Assembly (NCBI GenBank): GCA_964415255.1
Contig: CAYQAC010000001.1
Span: 1 to 64,000, forward strand
DNA length: 64,000 nucleotides
From: JAHBVY01 sp964415255
GTDB taxonomy: Bacteria > Myxococcota_A > Polyangia > Polyangiales > Polyangiaceae
Reading direction: 5' to 3'
The notes beneath the pieces are model-generated. The model was not told the origin of the DNA. It was given only the letters and a program-made list of their open reading frames with translations, and did no database searches. Both the position numbers and the translations under genes were made by a program. Within the stretch, counting starts at the first letter, position 1. The number at the start of each line of letters is the position of its first letter. This document shows positions 23,194-30,507 of the stretch, one piece after another.

Positions 23194-25556
23194 CAGCGGC
23201 CCAGGGCCTCCGCTCGGTTGACGATGCGCGGGGTGAGGAAGATGACCAGCTCACCGCGGGTGTCGCTCGCCCTCCGGCGCTGGAACAAGAGGCCAATGAG
23301 CGGGATGTCACCGAAGAACGGCACCTGATCCAGGTTCCGGCCGGTGTTGCGCGTGAAGATGCCGCCGATCACCGCGGTGTGGCCGTCCATCACCAGGAGG
23401 TCCGTCTCCGCCTCACGCTTCAAGATGGTCGGATCGCCGCGCGGTGAGGTCTGGTTGAAGTCCGGCTCGTCGCGGTTGATCTTCACGTGCATGCTGACGC
23501 TGCCGTCGGCGGTGACGTGAGGCTTCACCAAGAGCTGGAGCTTTGCCTCCTGGAAAGTCGTCTGCACGCCTTGCGCGCTGATCTGTGAGAATGGAATCAG
23601 CGTACCCTGGCTGATGCGCGCCTCGTGGTTGTCCAGCGTGAGGATGCGCGGGCTCGAGAGGATGCGCAGCATGCCGCTCGACTCCGCCGCCGAGAGCCGG
23701 ACAGCAAGGTTGATGGTGTTGTCGATGGACCCGAAGGTGAGGCCGAGGGCGCCACCCGTCCCGGTGCCGACCGTCGCCGGCAGGTTCACCGCGAAGTTCG
23801 GGTTCTGCACGTTGCGCTGGAAGGGCGACAGACCGGCCGTCGGCGTGTTGGTGTCGCTCGCGCCGCCGACCAGGCCCAGCCGGTTGGGGAACGCCAGGCC
23901 CGTCGGGTTGCCCGTCGCGGCGGAGAAGGTGCCGTCACCACCCCACTGGATGCCCACGTCACGCAGGTAGCGGCTGGTCGCCTCCACGATACGCGCCTCC
24001 ACCAGCACCTGCGGCGTCTGGGTGTCCAAGGAGCGCGTGAGCTCCTCGATTTGGTTCAAGTTGCCCGCGACGTCGCGCACGATCATCACGTTGGTGCGCT
24101 CATCGACCGCGATCGAGCCGCGCTCCGACAACAGCTCCCGCGCGCGGCTCTGAAGCTCGCTCGCTTGGGCGTAGCTCACGGGGATGAGCCGGGTCTCGAG
24201 CGGCTCCAGCTTCGCCATCTGAACGCGACGCTGGATCTCCATGTCGCGCTCTTTCTCGAGCTCAGCGAGCGGCGCCACGCGGATCATGTTGCCCTGGCGC
24301 ACCATGCCGAGGCTCTTGGCCTGAAGCACCACGGACAGCGCCTGGTCCCAAGGCACGTTGCGCATGCGGATGGTGACGGTGCCCGAGACGTTGTCCGCCG
24401 TGACGATGTTCACGCGCCCCACGTCGGCCAGCAGGCGCAGCACGTTGTGGATGTCCGCGTCCTTCAGGTCCAAATCGATGCGACGACCACGGAACGCGGT
24501 GCGCTCCTGACCTGCCATCGCTGGCGTGAAGGCGCCCGCGCGATCCGCGTCGAGCGCGTGCTCCTCAGCGTCGTCGTCACTGGCGGGCGCACCGAGGCGC
24601 CCGAAGTCAGTGCCGATCTGCGGCAAATCGTCAGTGAGTGTGTCTACATGCAGCGTCCGCGCGCGGCGCGCCACGCCGCCATCGCGGCCCACGCCCGTGG
24701 CGCTGGTCGGCAGCTTCGACTGCTCGAAGAAGGTCCACACGATGGCGTCGCCGCGGCGGCTCACGCGGCTCGAGGCCTTGCTGCTGACGTCCGTCTCCAG
24801 CACCACGTCCTTGCGCTTCTTACCACTCTGGTAGGTCGCGACGGAGGACACCAGGCCCTCGAAGGCGGAGGTGTCCAGGCGGCGCTGGAGGGCCTCCGGC
24901 AGCTCCGCTCCACGGATCACCAAGGTGGCGCGGCCCCCCTTGCCTTCGCTCTGGCTGAACTCGGCGTCGCCGCTGACGCGGATCACGACCTCCTCCTTGA
25001 GGCCCTCGCGTCGGTAGCGAACATCGCGGATCTGCGCGATGTCAGCGGTCGCCTTCGGCGCCGCCTTGGGCTTGACCGGCGCGTCGAGCACCCCGGATTT
25101 CCCTGGGGCAAAGGTGAGGATCAGGCGCTTGCCCTCGACCCGCACCGAGTACTTAGCCTCCTCCGTCAGGGTCACCAGGACGCGCACCAGCTTGTCCGAC
25201 CCCTTACCGAAGGCCTGGGTCATCACCCCGCCGACAACCCCTTGCTTCCGCGTGAGGGCGCCCGGGGCGCCCCGCACGTCCGCCCCTGGGACATCCACCA
25301 CCAGCCTGAGGCCCCCCGAGGCGAGGCGCGCTGTGAAGGTGGGCTCTTGGTCGAAGCCCACCACCACCTGGGCCCCCCCGCGCTCCGTCTCGACCAACTG
25401 GACGCTGGTCGCGTGCCGCATGGGCGCTGCCTCCGCCGGCGACGCGAGCAGCACGCCCGCGCCAAGCGCGCACAGCGCAGTCAGGCCTATCAGGCGGCGC
25501 CTGAGCCCAAAACCGTGGGGATTCGCGCTATTTTGGCTCGTATTCGTGAGCTGCAT
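23193..25556 (-). CDS. pilQ: Type IV pilus secretin PilQ
   Basis: 787 residues. An N-terminal signal peptide ends near ASPAEA-AP. Two AMIN-type domains (about 45-150 and 175-285), which in the family bind peptidoglycan, are followed by a Gly/Asp-rich linker. Then come a secretin/TonB short N-terminal domain (RRIDLDLKDADIHNVLRLLADVG), an N1/KH-like domain and the C-terminal secretin barrel with VEARIVEATSRYLRDVGIQWGG, TLIPFSQ and the final VPFFGDIPLIGLLFQRR. It forms the outer-membrane pore for the pilus. Separated from pilP by 337 bases, longer than other gaps in this operon. Confidence 0.96.
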   Translation of the reverse strand: MQLTNTSQNSANPHGFGLRRRLIGLTALCALGAGVLLASPAEAAPMRHATSVQLVETERGGAQVVVGFDQEPTFTARLASGGLRLVVDVPGADVRGAPGALTRKQGVVGGVMTQAFGKGSDKLVRVLVTLTEEAKYSVRVEGKRLILTFAPGKSGVLDAPVKPKAAPKATADIAQIRDVRYRREGLKEEVVIRVSGDAEFSQSEGKGGRATLVIRGAELPEALQRRLDTSAFEGLVSSVATYQSGKKRKDVVLETDVSSKASSRVSRRGDAIVWTFFEQSKLPTSATGVGRDGGVARRARTLHVDTLTDDLPQIGTDFGRLGAPASDDDAEEHALDADRAGAFTPAMAGQERTAFRGRRIDLDLKDADIHNVLRLLADVGRVNIVTADNVSGTVTIRMRNVPWDQALSVVLQAKSLGMVRQGNMIRVAPLAELEKERDMEIQRRVQMAKLEPLETRLIPVSYAQASELQSRARELLSERGSIAVDERTNVMIVRDVAGNLNQIEELTRSLDTQTPQVLVEARIVEATSRYLRDVGIQWGGDGTFSAATGNPTGLAFPNRLGLVGGASDTNTPTAGLSPFQRNVQNPNFAVNLPATVGTGTGGALGLTFGSIDNTINLAVRLSAAESSGMLRILSSPRILTLDNHEARISQGTLIPFSQISAQGVQTTFQEAKLQLLVKPHVTADGSVSMHVKINRDEPDFNQTSPRGDPTILKREAETDLLVMDGHTAVIGGIFTRNTGRNLDQVPFFGDIPLIGLLFQRRRASDTRGELVIFLTPRIVNRAEALGR

Positions 25557-25682
25557 CGGAGGTGCTCCAGAGGTCTCGCCGGCCTACAATGAAGCCGGGT
25601 TATCGCTGGAAACGGTATCCTGCCGCGCGCGATGCGAACAAATAACCGGGGCACTATTCTTCGCGGCGTCCCCCGCTGTTCG

Positions 25683-25715
25683 TTTTTTTTGGGGGGGGGT
25701 TGGACGGCACCGCGC
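25683..25715. repeat. Dispersed G-tract repeat, subtype ending GGACGGCACCGCGC
   Basis: A T-run and G-run followed by TTGGACGGCACCGCGCC; the closest relative is 34217-34247 (TTAGACGGCACCGCGC). Confidence 0.75.
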
Positions 25716-25818
25716 CATAAGCCGGCGCGAGCTCGCAGCTCAACCCAACCAAGGGTCCACCAGCGAGCGCTCCGCGTCAGTCCCCCGAACCAGCAGGCTC
25801 AGCGACTGGGGATAATGA

Positions 25819-25840
25819 GGGCAGGCACGGGGGCCTGCCC
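25819..25840. repeat. REP-like hairpin between pilP and pilQ
   Basis: GGGCAGGC and GCCTGCCC pair around a six-base ACGGGG loop, followed by CTACCGGGAG. Very similar GGGCAGGC...GCCTGCCCCTAC hairpins are, to my knowledge, widespread extragenic repeats in diverse bacteria. Confidence 0.7.
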
Positions 25841-25893
25841 CTACCGGGAGCTCGGGGCGATCCGTCAGCACCACGTATCAGGCCCAGGCGACC

Positions 25894-26478
25894 TCAGTTG
25901 CCGGCGGGGATGGTCTCCTCAGGGCGCAGCGCGATGACGCGCGTGGCGCTCGGCACGTCGGGGTTCGCCGGATCCTCGCGCACCAGCACGATGTTATCCT
26001 CGCGGATACGATCGAGCCGCCAGTTCACCTCGTACTCCGCGCCTGAGCTGCCCGCTTGGACCCGCTCAGCTCGGCCGATGAACTGGCCACGAACCACGAC
26101 GTGGCCCTTGCCGGTGGGGTCAACCAACATGGCGCGGGCAGGCGCGACGCGCGTCACCAGGCCGATCAGCTTCAGCTCATCGAGCGAGTACTGGTCGAGC
26201 AGCACGTCACGCTGAGAGCGAACATTCGTCTTCGACTCGTTCACGAAGGCGCTGGCGTAGCTGCGGAAAGGGTCCCGGCTGCGCTCCGTCTCGGAGAAGT
26301 CCGTCTCCACGTACTCTGGCTTGGGAGCGCCGGCGTCCTCCGCCAGCGCCCCGGCCTGCGCCGAGGCTGACGCTGGCGGCGCCTGGTAAGTAGACTGGAC
26401 TACCTTGTCGTCGCAAGCGAGCGACAAGAGGCTCGCCGCGCAGGCGAGGCTGACCGTGAGGTAGGCTGCCTTGGTCAT
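25894..26478 (-). CDS. pilP: Type IV pilus lipoprotein PilP
   Basis: 194 residues with a lipoprotein signal ending LSLAC (Cys22). A disordered Ala/Ser/Pro region is followed by the conserved RSRDPFRSY and a C-terminal beta-domain (LKLIGLVTRVAPARAMLVDP, GHVVVRGQFIGR), as in the PilP homology region that contacts PilQ. Its start overlaps the pilO stop by 4 bases. PilP links the inner-membrane PilN/PilO pair to the secretin. Confidence 0.93.
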   Translation of the reverse strand: MTKAAYLTVSLACAASLLSLACDDKVVQSTYQAPPASASAQAGALAEDAGAPKPEYVETDFSETERSRDPFRSYASAFVNESKTNVRSQRDVLLDQYSLDELKLIGLVTRVAPARAMLVDPTGKGHVVVRGQFIGRAERVQAGSSGAEYEVNWRLDRIREDNIVLVREDPANPDVPSATRVIALRPEETIPAGN

Positions 26479-27083
26479 CGCTGCTTCGTCTCCCGCTTCG
26501 GCCGACTCGCGTCGTCCTGCTTCGGCGCGGCGTGGAACGCCGTCGCCAACGCGACCACCTTCACGCGATACTCCTCGGCCTCAGCCTTAGGGTCCGTCAC
26601 CGAGATGTTGTCGATGTTGATGATGCGATCGAGCTGCCCCACCTGATGAAAGAACTTCGCCACCTGGTGATAGCGCCCAGTCAGCTCAATCTTCATGGGC
26701 ACCCGAGAGTAGAACTGCTCAGGCACCTCGGGCATCGGGTTCCATGCGGTGAGCGACACGCCAGCCACGTTCGCGACGCTCTGAAGTGAGCTCAAGAACG
26801 ACGGGTACTCCGTGGTTTCGGGGAGCACCTTGTTCAGTTCGCGCTGCTTCTGCTGACGCTCGGTGAGCTCCTGCAGATCGCGCTGATAATCGAACTCGTT
26901 TTTACGCGCGTTCTTCAGCTCCGCGAGCAGCTTCTGTTCGCGGGCGGTCGCCGCTTGGATCTTGCTGTTTACCTCGGTGTGGAACAGGGCAAAGTAGACG
27001 GCCGCCACGGCGGCCATCATCCCGACCACGATGCCGATCTTTGCGGCTAGCGGGAGCCGAGCCAGCGCTGATTCACGTGCCAT
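26475..27083 (-). CDS. pilO: Type IV pilus inner-membrane protein PilO
   Basis: 202 residues. A short cytoplasmic N-terminus and one membrane helix (about 15-35, IGIVVGMMAAVAAVYFALF) are followed by a coiled-coil stretch (REQKLLAELKNARKNEFDYQ). The periplasmic ferredoxin-like domain contains LQSVANVAGVSLTAWNP and FHQVGQLDRIINIDNI. It pairs with PilN. The start codon overlaps the pilN stop, consistent with strict co-translation. A short Lys/Arg-rich tail is at the C-terminus. Confidence 0.94.
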   Translation of the reverse strand: MARESALARLPLAAKIGIVVGMMAAVAAVYFALFHTEVNSKIQAATAREQKLLAELKNARKNEFDYQRDLQELTERQQKQRELNKVLPETTEYPSFLSSLQSVANVAGVSLTAWNPMPEVPEQFYSRVPMKIELTGRYHQVAKFFHQVGQLDRIINIDNISVTDPKAEAEEYRVKVVALATAFHAAPKQDDASRPKRETKQR

Positions 27084-27721
27084 CAGTACTTCACCTTGGC
27101 TTCGAGCTGAAACCGCACCACCTCAAGGCGGGTGCTGGAGTCGAGCTCCTTCTTGGCCGGCAGGAGCTTCACGTCCTGGTAGTAGCTTGAGAGGTTCAAG
27201 CGCTTAGCAAGCTCAGAGACATCCTCACCGTCGCGCGCCACGCCCTCGAGCCGCACGCTGCGCTGCTCCTCCACGAAGCGCACCAGCCACAGGCGGCGCG
27301 CGTCCCAGCTCGGGTTGTACACCGCGAGCGGGTTCGAGCGCCGGAGCTGATTCAGCGTGTCTGGGTCCACCGAAGGGCCGCGCCCCGGGGTGAGGATGCG
27401 CGCCAGCTCCAGCAAGATGCCGGTCGGCCCCGAGCGCGCGCTCTGCAGCTTCGCGATGGCGTCCTCTCGCGCACGCAGGGTGACGAGCTGCTCCTTCACC
27501 TCTTGGTGCGTCTTCACGCGGCTCACAGACTCATCGATCTGCTTCTGCAGTTCGCGGTTCCTGAGCTCCTTCGCGTCGAGCTGCTGCTGCTTGAAGCTGT
27601 AGAAGGTGAACAGCGCGACGCCTTGGATCGCGACCAGCAGCACCGCGGCGACCAGCCACAGCTGACCGCCCTCTTGGCTCGCGGCCGCGCGCTTCTGAGG
27701 CAGCAGGTTGATGCGGATCAT
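27083..27721 (-). CDS. pilN: Type IV pilus inner-membrane protein PilN
   Basis: 212 residues. The cytoplasmic N-terminus is MIRINLLPQKR, the peptide known to bind PilM. A membrane helix (about 23-45) and coiled coil (QQLDAKELRNRELQKQIDES) precede the periplasmic domain (WLVRFVEEQRSVRLEGVARDGEDVSELAKRLN). It overlaps pilM by 4 bases. Length and order are as expected for the PilN family. Confidence 0.94.
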   Translation of the reverse strand: MIRINLLPQKRAAASQEGGQLWLVAAVLLVAIQGVALFTFYSFKQQQLDAKELRNRELQKQIDESVSRVKTHQEVKEQLVTLRAREDAIAKLQSARSGPTGILLELARILTPGRGPSVDPDTLNQLRRSNPLAVYNPSWDARRLWLVRFVEEQRSVRLEGVARDGEDVSELAKRLNLSSYYQDVKLLPAKKELDSSTRLEVVRFQLEAKVKY

Positions 27722-28791
27722 GACAGCCGGCTCTCCTTGTCCTTCCGGAGCGTTAGCCCGAGCGCGACCGAGAGCTGCGCGGCCCGCGCCTGCAGCAGGC
27801 CACCGTCGATGGTGCGGTCCTCCACGGTGACGCGCTCGAGCGGTGACCAGACCTCCACCGGGACCCGCGACCGATTGCCGATCGCTTGGCCCAGCGCCGC
27901 GAGGTTCGCCGTGCCTCCCGTCACGAAGATGCGGCTGATTTCGCCCTCACCGCTGGTCGCCATGAAAAAGTCGAGGGAGCGTTGGATCTCCGCCGCGATG
28001 GTGTCGCACACCGCCTCGGTGATCTGCACCACGCGTTGCGGCAAGATACCGCCGTCCGAAGCGGTGCCGTCCAACCCCCCACACTTGTAGGCCTCCGCTT
28101 GGTCGTAGGAGACCCCCATCTGCTTCTGGATCTCGTCGGTGATGGTGTTACCGCCGTTGGCGATCTCGCGGGTGAAGGCGCTGACCGCCGCGGCGACGAT
28201 GTTGAGCGAGGAGATGCTGGCCCCCACGTTCAAGAGCGCGATGGTCTGGTCACCTGGCAAACCACGCGTCACCTCGAACAGGTTCTGCACGCTGAAGGCG
28301 TCGATGTCACACACAATGGGCTTCAGCTTCGCGTTCCTCGCGAGCTGCGCATAGTCATTGATCTGCTCGCGCTTGGCCGCCACAAGGAGAAGATCCATCT
28401 GGCTCGCCTCCGGGCGGCGCCGGAGCACCTGGTAGTCCACCTGAACATCCTTGATGTCGAAGGGGATGTGCTGCTCAGCCTCCCAGTGGATCTGCTCCTC
28501 AAGCTCAGCCGCTGTCATCATCGGCACGGCTATTTTGCGGATGATCACGTTCTGCCCGGAGACGCTGAGCGCGCACTCTCGCTGCTTTATCTTGTGATCC
28601 GTGAACAAGCGAGCGAGCGCCTCCGTGATGTTGCCAGCGTCCATCACCTGGCCATCCACGATGGTCTGCTGCGGCAGCGGGGCATAGGCCAAGCGGACCA
28701 AACCAAAGCCCCGCCGACCCTCTTTGATCTGACAGACCTTGATGGAGTTGGTCCCAATATCGACCCCAACCAGGTTCTTTCCTTCGGCCAT
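27718..28791 (-). CDS. pilM: Type IV pilus actin-like protein PilM
   Basis: 357 residues, first gene of pilMNOPQ. The actin-fold nucleotide site is visible in GVDIGTNSIKVCQI (phosphate 1), ALLNVGASISSLNIV (phosphate 2) and the adenosine motif IFVTGGTANLAALG. EEQIHWEAEQHIPFDIKDV is the conserved PilM segment. PilM is a cytoplasmic protein that binds the N-terminus of PilN and couples the assembly ATPase to the envelope complex. Confidence 0.96.
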   Translation of the reverse strand: MAEGKNLVGVDIGTNSIKVCQIKEGRRGFGLVRLAYAPLPQQTIVDGQVMDAGNITEALARLFTDHKIKQRECALSVSGQNVIIRKIAVPMMTAAELEEQIHWEAEQHIPFDIKDVQVDYQVLRRRPEASQMDLLLVAAKREQINDYAQLARNAKLKPIVCDIDAFSVQNLFEVTRGLPGDQTIALLNVGASISSLNIVAAAVSAFTREIANGGNTITDEIQKQMGVSYDQAEAYKCGGLDGTASDGGILPQRVVQITEAVCDTIAAEIQRSLDFFMATSGEGEISRIFVTGGTANLAALGQAIGNRSRVPVEVWSPLERVTVEDRTIDGGLLQARAAQLSVALGLTLRKDKESRLS

Positions 28792-28991
28792 GATTCCTCA
28801 CTCCCGACACACTCGGGGAAGCTACTTTGAAAGTGTGGCACCCGAGCCGCGCGCCCGCCAAGAAACCACCAGTTCGACGCAGCACTTCCGTAAGGGCGCG
28901 CCCATGCGGCGCTGAGCGCTTCCGTAAGCCCGCTTGAGCGCTGATGAATTGTTGGCCCAGCTGGCCGTCTCTTGGCTTACCGAGACGGCCC

Positions 28992-30386
28992 ATGAGTGTC
29001 ACGAGTCGCTGGCTGATGCGTCTGTCTGCCGCCGCCCTCACGGCGGCGATCACCAGCTGGGCTGCGGAGAGCTACGCGAGCAGCCCTAGCAACACAGACT
29101 TCCCCCTGCTCCACCGCGTGCAGCCTGGCCAGACGCTAGGGATGATCGCGCGGCGCTTCAACGTGAGCGTGAGTGGGCTCTGTCTCGCCAACCAAATCGC
29201 ACGCCAGAAGCCGATTCACCCAGGCCAGAAGCTGATCGTGCCGGCGGTGCCGGACAAAGACGGGAAGCTAGCGCAGGCGCTCAAGCGCCGCGGCTTCCTC
29301 GACGACGCGCGGCGTGAGCAGCTCATGAAGGAGCTGGAGCGTCAGCACGCGGAGGCGGAGCAGAAGAAGCAGGCCGCAGAGAAGAAGCTCGCCGAGGCCG
29401 AGCAGAAGAAGCAAGCCGAGCTGAAGCGGCAAGCCGACGCCAAACGGCAGGCGGAGGAGAAGAAGCTCGCCGAACAGAAGAAGGTCGCCGACGCCAAGAA
29501 GCAAGCCGAGGAGAAGAAGCTCGCCGAGCAGAAGAAGCTCGCTGACGCCAAGAAGCAAGCCGAGCAAAAGAAGCTCGCCGAAGCCAAGAAGCAAGCCGAG
29601 GAGAAGAAGCTCGCCGAAGCCAAGCGGCAAGCCGAAGCCAAGAAGCAGGCCGAGCAGAAGAAGGCTGAGCCCAAGCGGCTCGCCGACGCCAAGGGCGCCA
29701 ACAGCAAGAAGCCACTCCGCACAGCGGAGCCCAAAGCCAGCGCCAAGCGGACGCGCGGCTATGTCCGCATCCACTCGCTGATGGGCAGCTGGGAGGGCAA
29801 CACCCTAGACGCCAAGGGCAACATCACCGCCGAGGCCAAGGCTGGCTTCCGCAGGGTCCTGCGCTCGTGGCGAAACGGCGCGGCCTCGGACATTGACCCG
29901 CGCCTGATCCGCATGGTGGCGGAGGTGAGCGAGCACTTCAAAGGCAAGCGGCTCTACGTGGTGAGCGGCTTCCGCCCGAAGACGCCCGGGCAACACACCG
30001 CGCACTCGCGCCACAACAGCGGTGAGGCGGTGGATTTCCGCGTGGAAGGCGTCAAGAACGAGGCCCGCCGCGACTACGTGCGGCGCTTCTCGAGCGCCGG
30101 CGTCGGCTACTACCCCAACTCCGGCTTCATCCACCTCGACGCGCGCCCGCAGCAGACCTACTGGGTGGACCACTCAGGGCCCGGCGAGGCGCCACGCTAC
30201 GCGCACCAGGGTCACACCAAGCGCGCGGACGCCAAGGCGAGCACCCAGGCCAAGGCCACGTCGCCCGCAAGCGAGGCCGCCAAGAGCGAGCCGACCCAGG
30301 ACGCCGAGCCCCCAGAGGAAGAGCCCAAGCCCCGCGGCGAAGAGGCCAAGGCCGCCGCGAGCGAGCCAGAGCGCAGCAAGGGCTGA
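28992..30386 (+). CDS. LysM - long coiled coil - DUF882/MepK-like peptidase, exported
   Basis: 464 residues from ATG 28992, which gives a clean signal peptide (WLMRLSAAALTAAITSWAAES); the frame extends to 28944. A LysM domain (about 39-83, HRVQPGQTLGMIARRFNVSV) is followed by about 140 residues of nearly pure Lys/Ala/Glu/Gln repeats (KKLAEAKKQAEE-like), a very long stalk. A DUF882/M15-type domain has the zinc ligands in GQHTAHSRHNSGEAVDFRV and SGFIHLDAR. MepK-type enzymes cut peptidoglycan cross-links. A disordered Glu/Pro/Lys tail ends the protein. The stalk could span from cell wall to outer membrane. It is divergent from pilM. Confidence 0.88.
   Translation: MSVTSRWLMRLSAAALTAAITSWAAESYASSPSNTDFPLLHRVQPGQTLGMIARRFNVSVSGLCLANQIARQKPIHPGQKLIVPAVPDKDGKLAQALKRRGFLDDARREQLMKELERQHAEAEQKKQAAEKKLAEAEQKKQAELKRQADAKRQAEEKKLAEQKKVADAKKQAEEKKLAEQKKLADAKKQAEQKKLAEAKKQAEEKKLAEAKRQAEAKKQAEQKKAEPKRLADAKGANSKKPLRTAEPKASAKRTRGYVRIHSLMGSWEGNTLDAKGNITAEAKAGFRRVLRSWRNGAASDIDPRLIRMVAEVSEHFKGKRLYVVSGFRPKTPGQHTAHSRHNSGEAVDFRVEGVKNEARRDYVRRFSSAGVGYYPNSGFIHLDARPQQTYWVDHSGPGEAPRYAHQGHTKRADAKASTQAKATSPASEAAKSEPTQDAEPPEEEPKPRGEEAKAAASEPERSKG
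30035..30048. repeat. TTTCC-N4-GGAAA near-match, intragenic
   Basis: TTTCCGCGTGGAAG in the peptidase domain, one mismatch. Codons GAT TTC CGC GTG GAA encode Asp-Phe-Arg-Val-Glu, with GAA rather than the usual GAG. Confidence 0.5.
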
Positions 30387-30470
30387 CGCTCAAGCGTCGC
30401 TCATCGTGAGGACCTCAGAGGGGTTTGGCAGGGCCGCGCGCGGCACCCGGCGAGTCCTCAGCGCCGAGTA

Positions 30471-30497
30471 CCGAGGTGCCCAACCCCCACCCCCCCG
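30471..30497. repeat. Dispersed G-tract repeat, reverse orientation, between convergent genes
   Basis: CGAGGTGCCCAACCCCCACC and more C-run. A related copy in the opposite orientation, GGGGTTTGGCAGGGCC, lies at 30419-30434. The pair is inverted and could fold over the 60 bases between. Confidence 0.75.
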
Positions 30498-30507
30498 TGA
30501 GCGAGCG

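Larger units (their letters stand above)
25557..25893. other. Long gap within the pil operon, with G-tract repeat and hairpin
   Basis: 337 bases between pilP and pilQ, no supported gene. It contains an eight-T/nine-G run (25683-25700) followed by TTGGACGGCACCGCGCC, matching a copy at 34217-34247. It also contains a GC-rich hairpin at 25819-25840. It may hold a separate pilQ promoter or an mRNA-processing or terminator hairpin. Confidence 0.6.

Noticed and set aside
23625..25592. 655-residue plus-strand open frame antisense to pilQ.
   Set aside because: Typical high-GC shadow frame: rich in His/Arg/Ala, no ribosome site, and pilQ is unmistakable on the other strand.
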